Shown here: positions 7,891-19,131 of the stretch, one piece after another
Numbering within the stretch: the stretch's first letter is position 1
Layout: each line of letters starts with the position of its first letter
DNA from: Pluralibacter sp. UBA7423
GTDB taxonomy: Bacteria; Pseudomonadota; Gammaproteobacteria; Enterobacterales; Enterobacteriaceae
Reading direction: 5' to 3'
Assembly: GCA_002470465.1 (NCBI GenBank)
Contig: DKMD01000020.1
Location: 54,222-110,044 of the forward strand
Length of the DNA: 55,823 nt
Made by a program: the position numbers and the translations under genes
The notes under the pieces: model-generated
The model's input: the letters and a program-made list of their open reading frames with translations, nothing else
The model's database searches: none
What the model was told of the DNA's origin: nothing

Positions 7891-8907
7891 ATGTCGACGC
7901 TGCGCCTGCTTATCTCTGATTCATACGATCCCTGGTTCAACCTGGCGGTGGAAGAGTGTATTTTCCGCCAGATGCCCGCCACCCAGCGCGTGCTGTTTTT
8001 GTGGCGCAACGCCGATACCGTCGTCATTGGTCGGGCACAAAATCCATGGAAAGAGTGCAACACCCGGCGGATGGAAGAGGATAACGTGCGCCTGGCGCGC
8101 CGCAGCAGCGGCGGCGGTGCGGTGTTTCACGATCTCGGTAACACCTGCTTTACCTTTATGGCCGGCAAGCCGGAATACGATAAAACCATCTCCACGTCGA
8201 TAGTGCTTAACGCCCTGAACGCTCTTGGCGTGACGGCTGCGGCCTCCGGACGCAACGACCTGGTGGTCAAAACTCCGCAAGGCGATCGTAAGGTCTCCGG
8301 TTCGGCCTATCGCGAAACCCTGGATCGGGGATTTCATCACGGCACGCTGCTGCTGAATGCTGACCTCAGCCGTCTGGCAAACTACCTCAACCCTGACAAG
8401 AAAAAGCTTCAGGCAAAAGGGATTACCTCGGTACGCGGCCGCGTGGCAAATCTGATTGAGCTGCTGCCGGGTATCACCCATGAAAAAATCTGCGGCGCGG
8501 TAACGGAGGCGTTCTTCGCCCATTACGGCGAACGCGTTGAAGCAGAAGTGATTTCGCCAGACAAAACCCCGGACCTGCCAAACTTTGCGGAAACCTTTGC
8601 CCGCCAGAGCAGCTGGGAGTGGAACTTCGGCCAGGCGCCAGCCTTTTCACATCTGCTCGATGAACGTTTCACCTGGGGCGGCATCGAGCTGCATTTCGAC
8701 GTCGAGAAAGGCCACATCACCCGCACCCAGGTTTTCACCGACAGCCTGAATCCGGCACCGCTGGAGTCGCTGGCGGCACGCTTGCAGGGCTGCCTGTATC
8801 AACCTGACGTGCTTCAGCAAGAGTGCGATGCGCTGTTGGGGGATTTCCCGGAACAGGAAAAAGAGCTACGTGAACTGTCGGCGTGGATTGCGGGGGCGGT
8901 CCGGTGA
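7891..8907 (+). CDS. lplA: LplA: lipoate-protein ligase A
   Basis: LplA activates free lipoate with ATP and transfers it to lipoyl domains of 2-oxoacid dehydrogenases and the glycine cleavage H protein. At 338 aa it has the E. coli length. The ligase motif [15 protein letters not shown] (near residues 70-84) and the lysine-containing KVSGSAYRE segment that contacts lipoyl-AMP are present, followed by the C-terminal accessory domain. An AAAGGAAA ribosome-binding site precedes the ATG. It follows ytjB by 36 bp and is closed by a strong terminator. Confidence 0.96.
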   Translation: MSTLRLLISDSYDPWFNLAVEECIFRQMPATQRVLFLWRNADTVVIGRAQNPWKECNTRRMEEDNVRLARRSSGGGAVFHDLGNTCFTFMAGKPEYDKTISTSIVLNALNALGVTAAASGRNDLVVKTPQGDRKVSGSAYRETLDRGFHHGTLLLNADLSRLANYLNPDKKKLQAKGITSVRGRVANLIELLPGITHEKICGAVTEAFFAHYGERVEAEVISPDKTPDLPNFAETFARQSSWEWNFGQAPAFSHLLDERFTWGGIELHFDVEKGHITRTQVFTDSLNPAPLESLAARLQGCLYQPDVLQQECDALLGDFPEQEKELRELSAWIAGAVR

Positions 8908-8914
8908 GGGAGAA

Positions 8915-8944
8915 TAAAAAACGGCAACCTTTGGTTGCCGTTTT
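8915..8944. terminator. Bidirectional terminator between lplA and deoD
   Basis: AACGGCAACC and GGTTGCCGTT around a TTT loop, with A-tract on the left and TTTT on the right. It serves lplA and probably also the deo operon arriving from the right. Confidence 0.9.
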
Positions 8945-8957
8945 GCGTTGACTTCCC

Positions 8958-8984
8958 AGGCCGGGTCAGGCGAAGCCCCCCGGC
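8958..8984. repeat. Single REP unit after deoD
   Basis: GGCCGGGTCAGGCGAAGCC..CCCGGCA is a single Y-type REP palindrome between deoD and the lplA terminator. Confidence 0.65.
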
Positions 8985-8994
8985 ACAACAACAT

Positions 8995-9714
8995 TTACTC
9001 TTTATCGCCCAGCAGAACGGATTCCAGCGCGATTTTGATCATGTCGTTGAAGGTCGTCTGACGCTCCGCGGCGGTGGTCTGCTCGTGGGTGCGGATGTGG
9101 TCAGAGACGGTGCAGATGGTCAGCGCTTTTGCGCCAAATTCTGCGGCCACGCCGTAGATACCTGCCGCTTCCATTTCCACGCCCAGAATGCCGTATTTCT
9201 CCATCACGTCGAACATTTCGCCGTCCGGAGAGTAGAACAGATCGGCGGAGAAGAGGTTGCCAACGCGCGCGTCAACGCCCAACGCTTTAGCCGCGTCAAC
9301 GGCGTTACGCACCATGTCGAAGTCAGCAATCGCCGCGAAGTCGTGATCTTTGAAGCGGATACGGTTCACTTTGGAATCGGTGCAGGCACCCATGCCGATA
9401 ACCACATCACGCAGCTTCACGTCCATACGCACGGCGCCACAGGAGCCCACACGGATGATTTTCTTCACGCCGAAATCGGTGATCAGCTCTTTGGTGTAGA
9501 TGGAGCAGGACGGGATACCCATACCGTGACCCATCACGGAAATCTTGCGGCCTTTGTAGGTGCCGGTGAAGCCCAGCATGCCGCGTACGTTGTTCACTTC
9601 ACGCACGTCTTCGAGGAAAGTTTCAGCAATGTGCTTCGCGCGCAGCGGATCGCCAGGCATCAGTACGACGTCAGCGAAATCACCCATTTCAGCGTTAATG
9701 TGTGGGGTTGCCAT
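8995..9714 (-). CDS. deoD: DeoD: purine nucleoside phosphorylase
   Basis: DeoD cleaves purine (deoxy)nucleosides with phosphate to base and (deoxy)ribose-1-phosphate. It is a 239-aa hexameric-type enzyme of the E. coli class. [11 protein letters not shown] carries the phosphate-contacting arginine, GHGMGIPS lies near residue 63, and the EMEAAGIYG and TVSDHIRT segments form the sugar and base sites. It is the last gene of deoCABD and is preceded by a REP pair in the gap after deoB. Confidence 0.97.
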   Translation of the reverse strand: MATPHINAEMGDFADVVLMPGDPLRAKHIAETFLEDVREVNNVRGMLGFTGTYKGRKISVMGHGMGIPSCSIYTKELITDFGVKKIIRVGSCGAVRMDVKLRDVVIGMGACTDSKVNRIRFKDHDFAAIADFDMVRNAVDAAKALGVDARVGNLFSADLFYSPDGEMFDVMEKYGILGVEMEAAGIYGVAAEFGAKALTICTVSDHIRTHEQTTAAERQTTFNDMIKIALESVLLGDKE

Positions 9715-9741
9715 TTTATTTTTCCTTATTCGTTGTTGTTA

Positions 9742-9810
9742 TGCCGGGTGGTGGCGTTGCCTTACCCGGCCTACAAATCCGTAGGCCCGGTAAGCTTGCG
9801 CCACCGGGCA
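9742..9810. repeat. REP/BIME pair between deoB and deoD
   Basis: Two inverted units, TGCCGGGTGGTGGCG..CCCGGCCTAC and GTAGGCCCGGTAAGC..CACCGGGCA, fill nearly the whole gap inside the operon. Confidence 0.85.
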
Positions 9811-9816
9811 ATTGCA

Positions 9817-11091
<1,275 letters not shown>

Positions 11092-12414
11092 CTATTGAGT
11101 GATTCGACGATAGACCGTTGGTGTTTCTTTTGGTGCCGTATCGTCCAGTTTAATTGCCGCTTTCACCGCTTTGGCGGCTTCCTGCCAGCTGGCTTCGTCT
11201 TTCGCGTGGACCACCGCCAACGGACGCTGCCCGTCAACGCTTTCGCCCAGGCGCGCCATGTCGGTAAAGCCGACGCTGTAATCCAGCTTATCGCTGGCCT
11301 GACGGCGACCGCCGCCCATCGCAACAACGGCCATCCCGAGCGCGCGGGTATCCATTGCGGAAACGAATCCTTCCGTATCGGCATAGACCGCTTTACTGAG
11401 CATCGCCGTTGGCAGGTATTTCGCGTAATTTTCGACGAAGTCCGCCGGGCCTTTCTGTGCCGCGACCATGCGGCCGAAGATCTCAGCGGCTTTACCGTTA
11501 TCCAGCACCGCCTGTAGTTTGCTGCGCGCTTCCGCTTCGTCTTTCGCCAGATGACCGGAGATCAGCATCTCCACGCACAGCGCCATGGTGACGTCGAACA
11601 GACGCGGATTGCGGTACTCGCCGGTCAGGAACTGCACCGCCTCACGGACCTCAACGGCATTACCCGCGCTGGATGCCAGCACCTGGTTCATATCAGTCAG
11701 CAGCGCGGTAGTCCGCACGCCTGCGCCGTTGGAGACGCCAACGATCGCTTCGGCGAGCGCTTCAGAGAGCTCGTAGGTCGGCATAAATGCGCCGCTGCCC
11801 ACCTTCACGTCCATCACCAGCGCATCCAGCCCTTCGGCGAGTTTTTTCGCCAGAATGGACGCCGTTATCAGCGGAATGGAATCGACCGTGGCGGTGATGT
11901 CGCGGGTGGCATAAAAACGTTTGTCCGCAGGCGCGAGCGAGCTGGTCTGCCCGATAATTGCCACGCCTGTGTCCTTAATAATTTCGCGGAAGCGATTGTC
12001 GTCCGGGAAGATATCAAACCCCGGAATCGCTTCCAGTTTGTCGAGCGTACCGCCCGTGTGCCCGAGGCCGCGCCCGGAGATCATCGGAATGTAGCCGCCG
12101 CAGGCCGCCACCATTGGGCCAAGCATCAGGGAGGTCACATCACCCACGCCGCCGGTGGAGTGCTTGTCGACAATCGGGCCGTTTAAATTCAGGCTTTTCC
12201 AATCAAGGACGGTGCCGGAATCCCGCATGGCCATCGTCAGCGAGACGCGCTCCGGCATGGACATATCATGGAAGAAAATGGTCATCGCCAGGGCCGCAAT
12301 TTGCCCTTCGGACACGGTGTTATCACGAATGCCGTTGATGAAGAAACGGATCTCTTCGTCACTCAGCGCGTGACCATCGCGTTTTTTACGAATAATTTCT
12401 TGTGCGAGAAACAC
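11092..12414 (-). CDS. deoA: DeoA: thymidine phosphorylase
   Basis: DeoA splits thymidine and deoxyuridine with phosphate. The KHSTGGVGD phosphate loop and the [16 protein letters not shown] segment typical of pyrimidine nucleoside phosphorylases are present. The start is GTG (complement of 12412-12414), giving [13 protein letters not shown] after the initiator and exactly 440 aa as in E. coli. AGGGG lies 6 bp upstream. The longer upstream frame to 12534 runs through a REP element and is not coding. Confidence 0.96.
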   Translation of the reverse strand: MFLAQEIIRKKRDGHALSDEEIRFFINGIRDNTVSEGQIAALAMTIFFHDMSMPERVSLTMAMRDSGTVLDWKSLNLNGPIVDKHSTGGVGDVTSLMLGPMVAACGGYIPMISGRGLGHTGGTLDKLEAIPGFDIFPDDNRFREIIKDTGVAIIGQTSSLAPADKRFYATRDITATVDSIPLITASILAKKLAEGLDALVMDVKVGSGAFMPTYELSEALAEAIVGVSNGAGVRTTALLTDMNQVLASSAGNAVEVREAVQFLTGEYRNPRLFDVTMALCVEMLISGHLAKDEAEARSKLQAVLDNGKAAEIFGRMVAAQKGPADFVENYAKYLPTAMLSKAVYADTEGFVSAMDTRALGMAVVAMGGGRRQASDKLDYSVGFTDMARLGESVDGQRPLAVVHAKDEASWQEAAKAVKAAIKLDDTAPKETPTVYRRITQ

Positions 12415-12453
12415 GGTAACCCCCTGAGGGAAAATCGAAAAGCCATCGTAGCT

Positions 12454-12529
12454 GTAGGCAGGATTTGGCGTAGCCGACATCCGGCACTTAAACAATTTGC
12501 CGGGTGGCGCTACGCTTACCCGGCCTACG
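12454..12529. repeat. REP element between deoC and deoA
   Basis: A degenerate unit (GTAGGCAGG..GGCGTAGCC) followed by a full unit TTGCCGGGTGGCGC..CCCGGCCTACG. It is the second REP cluster inside the deo operon. Confidence 0.75.
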
Positions 12530-12546
12530 TCCATTGATACGGTAAA

Positions 12547-13326
12547 TCAGTAAGCGCTCGCGCTCTTGCCGTCGCCGTGACCCAGCGCTTTCAGCAGGCT
12601 TGCCAGCAGGCTGGACGCGCCAAAGCGGTAGTGACGGGCGTCGGCCCAGTCGGCGCCAAACAGGTCATCAGCAATCGCGAGGAATTTCTGTGCGTCTTCA
12701 GCGGTACGCACGCCGCCCGCTGGCTTAAAGCCCACGGTTTTTTCAACGCCCATATCGCGGATCACTTCCATCATGATGCGCGCGCTTTCTGGCGTGGCGT
12801 TCACCGGCACTTTACCGGTAGAGGTTTTGATGAAGTCCGCGCCCGCTTTGATGGCGATTTCAGAGGCTTTACGAATCAGTGCCTCTTCTTTCAGCTCACC
12901 GGTTTCGATGATCACTTTCAGCAGCACGTTCGCTGCCGCACAGGCGTCTTTACAGGCTTTCACCAGATCGAAACCGACCTGCTCGTTGCCCGCAATCAGC
13001 GCACGATAAGGGAACACAACGTCAACTTCATCTGCGCCGTAGGCGATAGCCGCTTTGGTTTCCGCCAGCGCGATGTCGATGTCATCGTTGCCGTGCGGGA
13101 AGTTAGTGACGGTTGCGATGCGAACGTCTGGTGTACCCTGCTCTTTCAGCGCCTTGCGCGCGACAGGGATAAAGCGAGGGTAGATGCAGATTGCCGCGGT
13201 CGTGCCCACCGGCGTTTTCGCCTGATGGCACAGGGCGATCACTTTCGCATCAGTGTCATCGTCATTCAGGGTGGTCAGGTCCATCAGCTTTAACGCGCGC
13301 AGGCTGCTTGCAGTTAAATCAGTCAT
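12547..13326 (-). CDS. deoC: DeoC: deoxyribose-phosphate aldolase
   Basis: DeoC cleaves 2-deoxyribose-5-phosphate to glyceraldehyde-3-phosphate and acetaldehyde, completing deoxynucleoside breakdown. It is a 259-aa class I aldolase; the Schiff-base lysine lies in DFIKTSTGK, with a second active lysine in [10 protein letters not shown]. It is first in deoC-deoA-deoB-deoD. The promoter region upstream holds sites like those of the classic deoP2. Its start ATG is the complement of 13324-13326, and the upstream leader contains CCGGAGATAAC. Confidence 0.97.
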   Translation of the reverse strand: MTDLTASSLRALKLMDLTTLNDDDTDAKVIALCHQAKTPVGTTAAICIYPRFIPVARKALKEQGTPDVRIATVTNFPHGNDDIDIALAETKAAIAYGADEVDVVFPYRALIAGNEQVGFDLVKACKDACAAANVLLKVIIETGELKEEALIRKASEIAIKAGADFIKTSTGKVPVNATPESARIMMEVIRDMGVEKTVGFKPAGGVRTAEDAQKFLAIADDLFGADWADARHYRFGASSLLASLLKALGHGDGKSASAY

Positions 13327-13360
13327 GTTATCTCCGGTGTGTAATTTTACCTTGCGGGTC

Positions 13361-13376
13361 TGTGACTATTTTAACA
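13361..13376 (-). promoter_or_regulatory. DeoR-like operator overlapping the deoC -10 region
   Basis: Read on the minus strand the site is TGTTAAAATAGTCACA, a degenerate form of the DeoR palindrome TGTTAGAA-TTCTAACA. It contains a TAAAAT -10-like hexamer, as at E. coli deoP2. Confidence 0.6.
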
Positions 13377-13390
13377 CCGACCCGACGTTT

Positions 13391-13412
13391 CACTTCGATC
13401 CCCATCACAGTT
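13391..13412 (-). promoter_or_regulatory. CRP site 1 of the deo promoter
   Basis: The minus strand reads AACTGTGATGGGGATCGAAG, with half-sites TGTGA and TCGAA. It closely matches CRP-1 of E. coli deoP2 as remembered, adjacent to the -35 area. Confidence 0.75.
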
Positions 13413-13424
13413 AATGAAACGCAC

Positions 13425-13438
13425 ATGCAAATTTGCAT
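13425..13438. promoter_or_regulatory. CytR operator candidate
   Basis: A perfect 14-bp palindrome, ATGCAAATTTGCAT, lies between the two CRP sites. CytR binds TTGCAT/ATGCAA half-sites between tandem CRP dimers in nucleoside promoters, so this is the expected position. Confidence 0.75.
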
Positions 13439-13443
13439 TACCG

Positions 13444-13465
13444 TAATGAGATTTGAATCACTCTT
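13444..13465 (-). promoter_or_regulatory. CRP site 2 of the deo promoter
   Basis: The minus strand reads GAGTGATTCAAATCTCATTA, a weaker CRP site about 53 bp upstream of site 1. This matches the CRP-2/CytR/CRP-1 layout of deoP2. Confidence 0.6.
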
Positions 13466-13479
13466 TTAAGCGCCGACGA

Positions 13480-13521
13480 GGGATATGGATCAAGAGCCAC
13501 GCCGCCGCTTTTCTCTACAAT
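13480..13521 (+). promoter_or_regulatory. FNR-like site and -10 of the yjjI promoter
   Basis: GGGAT-ATGG-ATCAA (13480-13493) matches the FNR consensus TTGAT-N4-ATCAA at 8 of 10 bases. A TACAAT -10 lies at 13516-13521. With a start point near 13528 the FNR site is centred at about -41.5, the class II activator position. This fits anaerobic use of YjjI. Confidence 0.55.
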
Positions 13522-13553
13522 GCCCTCATCGCCAACGCGCCTGAGGAACGTCT

Positions 13554-15092
13554 ATGTCTGACTCTTTTGCACAACGCTGCCAGAATATTGTGACAAGCAA
13601 AACGCTCAGCCCCGAGCAAAAACGCCACTTTCTGGCGCTTGAAGCGGAAAACGCTTTGCCCTATCCGACTCTGCCAGAAGCCGCCCGTGCGGCGCTGGAC
13701 CAGGGCGTGATCTGCGATATGTTTGAAGGCCACGCGCCGTTCAAACCGCGCTACGTTCTGCCCGACTACGCGCGTTTCCTGGCTAACGGCTCAGAATGGC
13801 TGGAGCTGGAAGGTGCGAAGGATCTGGATGACGCACTCTCAATGCTGACCATTCTTTATCACCACGTTCCGTCGGTGACGGCGATGCCGGTTTACCTTGG
13901 GCATCTGGATGCGATCCTCGCCCCATATGTTAAAATTCTAACACAAGAAGAAATCGATATCCGCATAAAACGTTTCTGGCGCTATCTGGACAGAACCCTG
14001 CCGGACGCTTTCACCCACGTGAATATCGGCCCGGAAGATACCCCCGTCACGCGCGCCATTTTACGTGCCGATGCTGAACTGAAGCAGGCTGCACCGAATC
14101 TGACGTTTATCTATGATCCGGACATTACACCGGATTCTCTGCTGCTGGAAGTCAGTAAAAACATCTGTGAATGCAGCAAGCCACACATCGCTAACGGCCC
14201 GGTGAATGATAAAATTTTCACAAAAGGCCAGTATGGCGTGGTCAGCTGCTACAACTCACTGCCGCTGGCGGGCGGCGGTAGCACGCTGGTGCGTCTGAAT
14301 CTGAAAGAAATTGCACGGCGCAGTGAATCGGTGGCCGACTTCTTCGACCGGGTTCTTCCGTTCTACTGCCAGCAGCAAATCGCCATCATTGATGCCCGTT
14401 GCACCTTCCTGTACCAGCAATCGCACTTCTTTGAGAATAGCTTCCTGGTGGCGGAAGGGTTGATTGACCCGCAGCGCTTTGCGCCAATGTTTGGCATTTA
14501 TGCCCTGGCGGAAGCGGTGAACCTGCTCTGTGAAAAAGCCAACAGCCCTGCCCGCTATGGTCAGGATGAAGAGGCCAATGCGCTTGGCTGGCGTATCAGC
14601 GCTGAACTGGCGGCGTTTGTTGAAAGAACACCTGTTAAGTTCGGCTGGAACCAGCGCGCGATGCTGCATGCCCAATCCGGCATCAGCTCCGACAGCGGTA
14701 CTACGCCCGGCGCGCGTATTCCTTACGGCAGCGAACCCGATCCGGTCAGCCACCTGCTGACCGTTGCGCCGCATCATGCGTTTTATACCGCCGGGATCAG
14801 CGACATCCTGACGCTCGATGAAACCATAAAACGCAACCCACAGGCGATAATGCAGCTCTGCCTGGGCGCGTTTAATGCCGGAATGCGCGAGTTTTCAGCC
14901 AACGTCAGCGGCAACGATCTGGTACGCGTCACCGGGTATATGGTACGTCTCTCAGACCTGCAAAAATTCCGTGCCGAAGGCTCACGCACCAATACCACCT
15001 GGCTTGGCGAAGAGGCCGCCCGCAACACCCGCATTCTGGAACGCCAACCGAGAGTCATCAGCCATGAGCAGCAGATGCGCTTCAGTCAGTAA
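13554..15092 (+). CDS. yjjI: YjjI: glycyl-radical-enzyme-like protein
   Basis: This 512-aa protein belongs to the YjjI family, a divergent relative of pyruvate formate-lyase and anaerobic ribonucleotide reductase. The C-terminal [13 protein letters not shown] carries the R-V-x-G-Y glycyl radical loop, and a cysteine lies in VVSCYNSLP as a thiyl candidate. The substrate is unknown. It overlaps the activase gene yjjW by 29 bp, so the pair is translationally coupled. It is divergent from deoC, which hints at a link to acetaldehyde or nucleoside metabolism but does not prove it. Confidence 0.92.
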   Translation: MSDSFAQRCQNIVTSKTLSPEQKRHFLALEAENALPYPTLPEAARAALDQGVICDMFEGHAPFKPRYVLPDYARFLANGSEWLELEGAKDLDDALSMLTILYHHVPSVTAMPVYLGHLDAILAPYVKILTQEEIDIRIKRFWRYLDRTLPDAFTHVNIGPEDTPVTRAILRADAELKQAAPNLTFIYDPDITPDSLLLEVSKNICECSKPHIANGPVNDKIFTKGQYGVVSCYNSLPLAGGGSTLVRLNLKEIARRSESVADFFDRVLPFYCQQQIAIIDARCTFLYQQSHFFENSFLVAEGLIDPQRFAPMFGIYALAEAVNLLCEKANSPARYGQDEEANALGWRISAELAAFVERTPVKFGWNQRAMLHAQSGISSDSGTTPGARIPYGSEPDPVSHLLTVAPHHAFYTAGISDILTLDETIKRNPQAIMQLCLGAFNAGMREFSANVSGNDLVRVTGYMVRLSDLQKFRAEGSRTNTTWLGEEAARNTRILERQPRVISHEQQMRFSQ

Positions 15093-15927
15093 AATCATCC
15101 CGTTCTCCTGCGTCGACGGCCCCGGTAGCCGTCTGACGCTGTTCCTGCAGGGCTGTAATCTGCGCTGTAAAAGCTGCCACAACCCCTGGACGATGGGGCG
15201 CTGCAACGACTGCGGAGAGTGTGCTGTTCATTGCCCACACGATGCGCTCTCCTTTCAGGCCGGGCGCGTCTACTGGCAGGAAACGCTCTGCCAGCAGTGC
15301 GACACCTGCCTGAAGATGTGCCCGCAGCAGGCCACACCGATGGCGAAAACAATGTCCGTCGAAGAGGTGATAAAGCAGGTCGCGCGCGCGGCCCCGTTCA
15401 TTGAAGGCATCACCGTCAGCGGCGGCGAAGCCACCACTCAACTGCCCTTTATTTGCGAGCTATTCACGCAGCTCAAGGCCACGCCAGCGCTTTCACATCT
15501 CACCTGCCTGGTCGACAGCAACGGCGAGCTGGGCATTCCGGGCTGGGAGAAGCTGCTGCCGGTCTGCGACGGCGTGATGGTGGATTTGAAAGCCTGGAAT
15601 AGCAGCGTTCACCAGCATCTCACCGGGCGCGGGAATGAAAGGATTAAAGCCAGTATTCGCTGGCTGGCAGAACACCAGAGGCTTGCGGAGCTACGCCTGC
15701 TGACCATCCCTGAGGAGACGGACTATTTGTCATCCATTGAACCGCTGAGCGAGTTTATTCATTCCCTGGGAGAAATCACCGTGAGGCTGAATGCCTTTCA
15801 TGCCCACGGCGTCTACAGTGAAGCACGAGAGTGGCGCAGCGCCCACGCCGGGGACGTTGAGCCGCTGGCACAAGCGCTGCAAAATCAGGGGATAAATCAG
15901 GTTATCCTCCCGGCGCTTTACTTATAG
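15064..15927 (+). CDS. yjjW: YjjW: radical SAM glycyl-radical activase
   Basis: YjjW is predicted to install the glycyl radical on YjjI using S-adenosylmethionine. The radical SAM cluster motif CNLRCKSC is followed by two ferredoxin-type motifs ([11 protein letters not shown] and [11 protein letters not shown]) for extra 4Fe-4S clusters, then VSGGEAT and VDSNG. ATG at 15064 inside the end of yjjI gives 287 aa, the E. coli length; the frame is open further upstream but only as an overlap with yjjI. Its 3' end overlaps convergent yjjV by 6 bp. Confidence 0.94.
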   Translation: MSSRCASVSKIIPFSCVDGPGSRLTLFLQGCNLRCKSCHNPWTMGRCNDCGECAVHCPHDALSFQAGRVYWQETLCQQCDTCLKMCPQQATPMAKTMSVEEVIKQVARAAPFIEGITVSGGEATTQLPFICELFTQLKATPALSHLTCLVDSNGELGIPGWEKLLPVCDGVMVDLKAWNSSVHQHLTGRGNERIKASIRWLAEHQRLAELRLLTIPEETDYLSSIEPLSEFIHSLGEITVRLNAFHAHGVYSEAREWRSAHAGDVEPLAQALQNQGINQVILPALYL

Positions 15928-16701
15928 GGCGGTAAAAAGCTGACGGGTATTTTTCGCCAGCGCATCGGCGATATCTGCGGGTGATTCAGAACGTAGTTCA
16001 CAAAGGGAGGTAAAAACGTCTGCTGCCCGTTCCGGGCGATTGGGCTGGCCCTGATAGCCGTTGAGCGGCATGTCCGGCGCATCCGTTTCCAGCAGCAGTG
16101 CGCTCAGGGGCAAACGCGCCATCACCTCACGCGTTTTGCTTGCCCGCGGGTAGGTTATCGTCCCGCCCACGCCAATTTTATACCCCAGTTGAACGAATCG
16201 TTCCGCCTGTTGCAGGCTTCCGGCAAAACCGTGGACAACGCCGGTGCAGGGTAAATTATGCCGCTTGAGGTGCATCGCCAGCTTATCGTGGGTCCGGCGT
16301 GAGTGGAGGATCACCGGAAGATCGTAGCGTTTCGCGAGCCTGAGCTGCGCATCCAGCACCGCCTGCTGTTTATCGAACTGCGGATTGTCGCGATACAGAT
16401 CAAGGCCAATTTCCCCGATAGCCACAAGCTTCGGCGGCTTCAGGGCAAGCAGCGCCTCAAGCTTTGCCAGGCTTTCATCATGATGTTTTTCTATCACAAT
16501 CGGATGCAGGCCCAGCGCGGCATACAGCGGGGCGTGATTTGCCGCAAGCTTCAGCACACCGTCGAAACGCGTCGCTTCGGTCGCGGGCACGATGATCTTC
16601 GATACGCCCGCGCGGGCGGCAAGGACCAGACTGTTTTCGATATCGTCGACAAAGGGCGGAAAATCAAAATGGCAATGGGTGTCGGTAAAGCTGAAGCTCA
16701 C
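15922..16701 (-). CDS. yjjV: YjjV: TatD-family metal-dependent hydrolase
   Basis: The 259-aa protein has the TatD amidohydrolase metal ligands: DTHCHFD at the N-terminus, [21 protein letters not shown] and ETDAPDMPL. TatD relatives include nucleases and D-aminoacyl-tRNA deacylases; the YjjV substrate is not settled. Its ATG overlaps the yjjU stop by 4 bp (ATGA), so yjjU-yjjV are coupled. The gene meets yjjW tail to tail with no room for a terminator. Confidence 0.93.
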   Translation of the reverse strand: MSFSFTDTHCHFDFPPFVDDIENSLVLAARAGVSKIIVPATEATRFDGVLKLAANHAPLYAALGLHPIVIEKHHDESLAKLEALLALKPPKLVAIGEIGLDLYRDNPQFDKQQAVLDAQLRLAKRYDLPVILHSRRTHDKLAMHLKRHNLPCTGVVHGFAGSLQQAERFVQLGYKIGVGGTITYPRASKTREVMARLPLSALLLETDAPDMPLNGYQGQPNRPERAADVFTSLCELRSESPADIADALAKNTRQLFTAL

Positions 16702-17792
16702 GCCAGCCCCTCGCTATCAAAACTCGCATCGTTGGCCTGTGGCGCGTCGATAAGCGGCGCATTGTGCAGATCGTTTGCCACCGCTGCGGGAGGAATAACC
16801 ACCGCCGCAGGAGGGATAACAACGGCGGCAGGCGTGGCAACGCGCGGTTTGAAGCGATGCAAAGGAGGCTTATCGGCCAGCATTTTGCCCATCGTGGCAA
16901 GGAAATAGCGCCCACACTGACGGCCCACGTTGTAGTCTTCCAGCAGCGCAGGCAGGCGGCTACCGAGCGCCATACTTTTCAGTGGCTTAGGCGGGAAGAT
17001 TTCCAGGATCCGCACGTTGCCCGGCGGTTTCTCAATGAACTGCTGAATGGCGTGGTAGGTTTTTTCGTGATGCTGAACCAGGTTCACAAACGGCTGCAGG
17101 CTGCTCTCTCCGAGCCAGCGTTCCATACGCTTGAACCACTGCGGGGTGTAGTACATCTGCGACGGCACGGTGCGGATCACCACGATTGTTTTCCCGCCGC
17201 GCTTCACCGCTTCCTGTACCGGAATGGCATCGCTCACGCCGCCATCCAGCCAGTTAATGCCGTCTAACGTCACGCCAGGCCGGTAAAAACCGGGGATCGC
17301 ACTGGAGGCCCGAATCTGATCCATCCAGGTTTCACGCGTTGGCGAGAAGTAGCCCGGCGAGTAGTCATCCGCCCGGGAGGCACACATGTAAAACGCTTTG
17401 CCGTCATCAAACTGGCGCGCGGCCACATCCATCGCCAGCGGCATTTTGCTTGAGGTGGCCTCTACCAGCCAGTCGAGATCGATAAGATTGCCGCCGCGCA
17501 CAAAGCGCATCGGATCGAAAAAATCTCGGGAAGTCGTGTAGCGGGTGATCACTTTTCGGGCATAGCCGGGCTGATTGCAAAGGTAGGCAGAAAGATTCTG
17601 TGCCCCGGCAGAGGTGCCTAAATAGAGATCGAATGGATTAAATCTGGCGCGCATAAATTCATCCAGCACGCCTGCCGTAAAGATGCCACGCTGCCCGCCG
17701 CCCTCACAGACTAATGCCAGCTCGCCTGGGTGAAAGGGTTTCACTGCAAGTGGCGCAATGTTACCGAGCGTCACCGGAATTCGCTGTCCCAC
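16698..17792 (-). CDS. yjjU: YjjU: patatin-like phospholipase
   Basis: A patatin-family serine lipase. The oxyanion loop CEGGGQRGIFTAG, the nucleophile elbow GTSAG and the catalytic D-G-G (WLDGGVSD) are all present. The start is GTG at the complement of 17790-17792, giving GQRIPVTLGN after the initiator and 364 aa. GGGAAAG lies upstream. The C-terminal tail has a tandem P-A-A-V-V-I repeat encoded by near-identical 18-bp units (about 16785-16836), which explains the slightly greater length than my recollection of the E. coli protein. Confidence 0.92.
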   Translation of the reverse strand: MGQRIPVTLGNIAPLAVKPFHPGELALVCEGGGQRGIFTAGVLDEFMRARFNPFDLYLGTSAGAQNLSAYLCNQPGYARKVITRYTTSRDFFDPMRFVRGGNLIDLDWLVEATSSKMPLAMDVAARQFDDGKAFYMCASRADDYSPGYFSPTRETWMDQIRASSAIPGFYRPGVTLDGINWLDGGVSDAIPVQEAVKRGGKTIVVIRTVPSQMYYTPQWFKRMERWLGESSLQPFVNLVQHHEKTYHAIQQFIEKPPGNVRILEIFPPKPLKSMALGSRLPALLEDYNVGRQCGRYFLATMGKMLADKPPLHRFKPRVATPAAVVIPPAAVVIPPAAVANDLHNAPLIDAPQANDASFDSEGLA

Positions 17793-17860
17793 ACTGCTTT
17801 CCCTTTTTTGATTGTTCTGTCCTATAACCATAACGCAAACAAGGATTGTCTGAAAACAAT

Positions 17861-17884
17861 AAAGCCAGCCCGAAGGCTGGCTTT
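17861..17884 (-). terminator. Hairpin after ytjA
   Basis: AAAGCCAGCC and GGCTGGCTTT around CGAA. Read leftward it is followed by ATTGTTTTC, so it probably ends the osmY-ytjA transcript before yjjU. Confidence 0.75.
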
Positions 17885-17910
17885 GTGTTACGAAAATTTA
17901 ACTTAGCAGG

Positions 17911-18072
17911 CTAAGGACGTCGGCGCCCCATAAACAGGCTGACCAGGAACAGGATGATACCGACGATGAAAACAATTTTTGCGGCACCCGCTGCCGTACC
18001 CGCCAGACCACCAAAGCCCAGAGCGGCGGCAATTAATGCGATGACCAGAAAGATAATGCCCCAACGAAACAT
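17911..18072 (-). CDS. ytjA: YtjA: small DUF1328 membrane protein
   Basis: A 53-aa protein with two membrane helices separated by a [11 protein letters not shown] turn and a basic end MGRRRP. It is nearly identical to E. coli YtjA. The ATG is the complement of 18070-18072 with an AGGAG ribosome-binding site; the longer frame to 18126 is not needed. It lies downstream of osmY on the same strand. The function is unknown. Confidence 0.93.
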   Translation of the reverse strand: MFRWGIIFLVIALIAAALGFGGLAGTAAGAAKIVFIVGIILFLVSLFMGRRRP

Positions 18073-18184
18073 ACGATTCTCCTTTACCATAGTGAATGTC
18101 GTCCGCTTTGATGAACGCTCAGGCACTCAAAACGACAGACTCGTTTCCCCGGCACTGGCCGGGGAAGGTAGTGTCAGAACAACG

Positions 18185-18793
18185 TTATTTAACTTTCAGA
18201 TCGTTCTTGACACTTTTTACGCCATCAACTGCTTTGGCGATGCTCTCCGCGCGTTCACTCTGCGCATGAGAATCGACCGTACCGGAAAGCTGCACCACGC
18301 CGTCGGTGGTTTCTACTTTCACTTTGCGGGACGGTACAATATCGTCCGCCAGCAGCTTGGCTTTGATTTCACTGGTGGTTGCGGTATCACCCGCATACCC
18401 CTGCATGCTTTGCGTTTTGCTGTCACGCACGTGGAGCTTATCGCTGACTGACGCCACGCCTTCCACACCTTTCGCGACTTTCACCGCCTCTTCGGCCTGG
18501 GCCTGGCTTTCAACAAAGCCGCTCAGCGTGACGACCTTGTTATCGGTTTTCACCGAAATATCGGTACTTTTGATGGAGTCATGATCGACCAGTGCCGCTT
18601 TCACCTTCGCCGTGATGCTGCTGTCATCCATGAAGCCGCCGACTTTGCTCATTGAGCTGTCGACTTTTTGCCCTGCGCTTTCCGCAGCGGATTGGGTCTT
18701 ATCCATGGTGGATTCCGCCAGAGCAGAACCGCTCATCATTGCAGTACCCAGCATGATTGCCAGCAGCGTTTTGGACATCTTATGGCTCGTCAT
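18185..18793 (-). CDS. osmY: OsmY: osmotically induced periplasmic protein
   Basis: OsmY is an abundant stress-induced periplasmic protein with chaperone-like activity. The 202-aa precursor has a signal peptide ending ALA-ES near residue 27 and two BON domains (about residues 55-125 and 135-202), each with the [10 protein letters not shown] or [13 protein letters not shown] and VVTLSG or VVQLSG strands. In E. coli it is transcribed by the sigma-S form of RNA polymerase; the region just upstream keeps the remembered GAGCAAACTACA and CGAGACA elements, but I cannot define the promoter hexamers. Confidence 0.96.
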   Translation of the reverse strand: MTSHKMSKTLLAIMLGTAMMSGSALAESTMDKTQSAAESAGQKVDSSMSKVGGFMDDSSITAKVKAALVDHDSIKSTDISVKTDNKVVTLSGFVESQAQAEEAVKVAKGVEGVASVSDKLHVRDSKTQSMQGYAGDTATTSEIKAKLLADDIVPSRKVKVETTDGVVQLSGTVDSHAQSERAESIAKAVDGVKSVKNDLKVK

Positions 18794-19099
18794 TGTCTCG
18801 ATTCCTGTAGTTTGCTCAGAATTTGAGCTCAGGCGATCTTCATGATCGCATTGCTGTAGGGGGGAATATCACCACAATTTCACAGTTTTTAATCTTGATA
18901 ATGACAAATAAACCGGGCTAATTCGCTAATGAACACGCATTGAGTAGCGAGTTAAGCCAGACAACTTGTCATCACTTTGTTAAATATAGCCAACAATTTT
19001 TAACTCGCCCGGCCAACAGGTTAAAAAGTGACCTTTCCGGCGGGAATCGGGCTCATTTAAGAACTTTCTGCAAGGGAATCAAGAGGGAGGCAAAGTGAC
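18794..19099. other. osmY upstream region, no gene seen
   Basis: About 300 bp without a convincing coding frame between osmY and the prfC terminator. It is AT-rich in the middle (TTGTTAAATATAGCC) and should hold the osmY promoter. Confidence 0.5.
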
Positions 19100-19123
19100 A
19101 GAGCACGGCGCGGGCCGTGCTCT
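19100..19123 (-). terminator. Hairpin after prfC
   Basis: AGAGCACGGC and GCCGTGCTCT around a 4-base loop, 8 bp after the prfC stop. Read leftward it is followed by GTCACTTT, a weak T-tract. Confidence 0.65.
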
Positions 19124-19131
19124 GGAGAGGA

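Noticed and set aside
12415..12534. N-terminal extension of DeoA
   Set aside because: The extra frame runs through a REP element; the GTG at 12414 has a ribosome-binding site and gives 440 aa.
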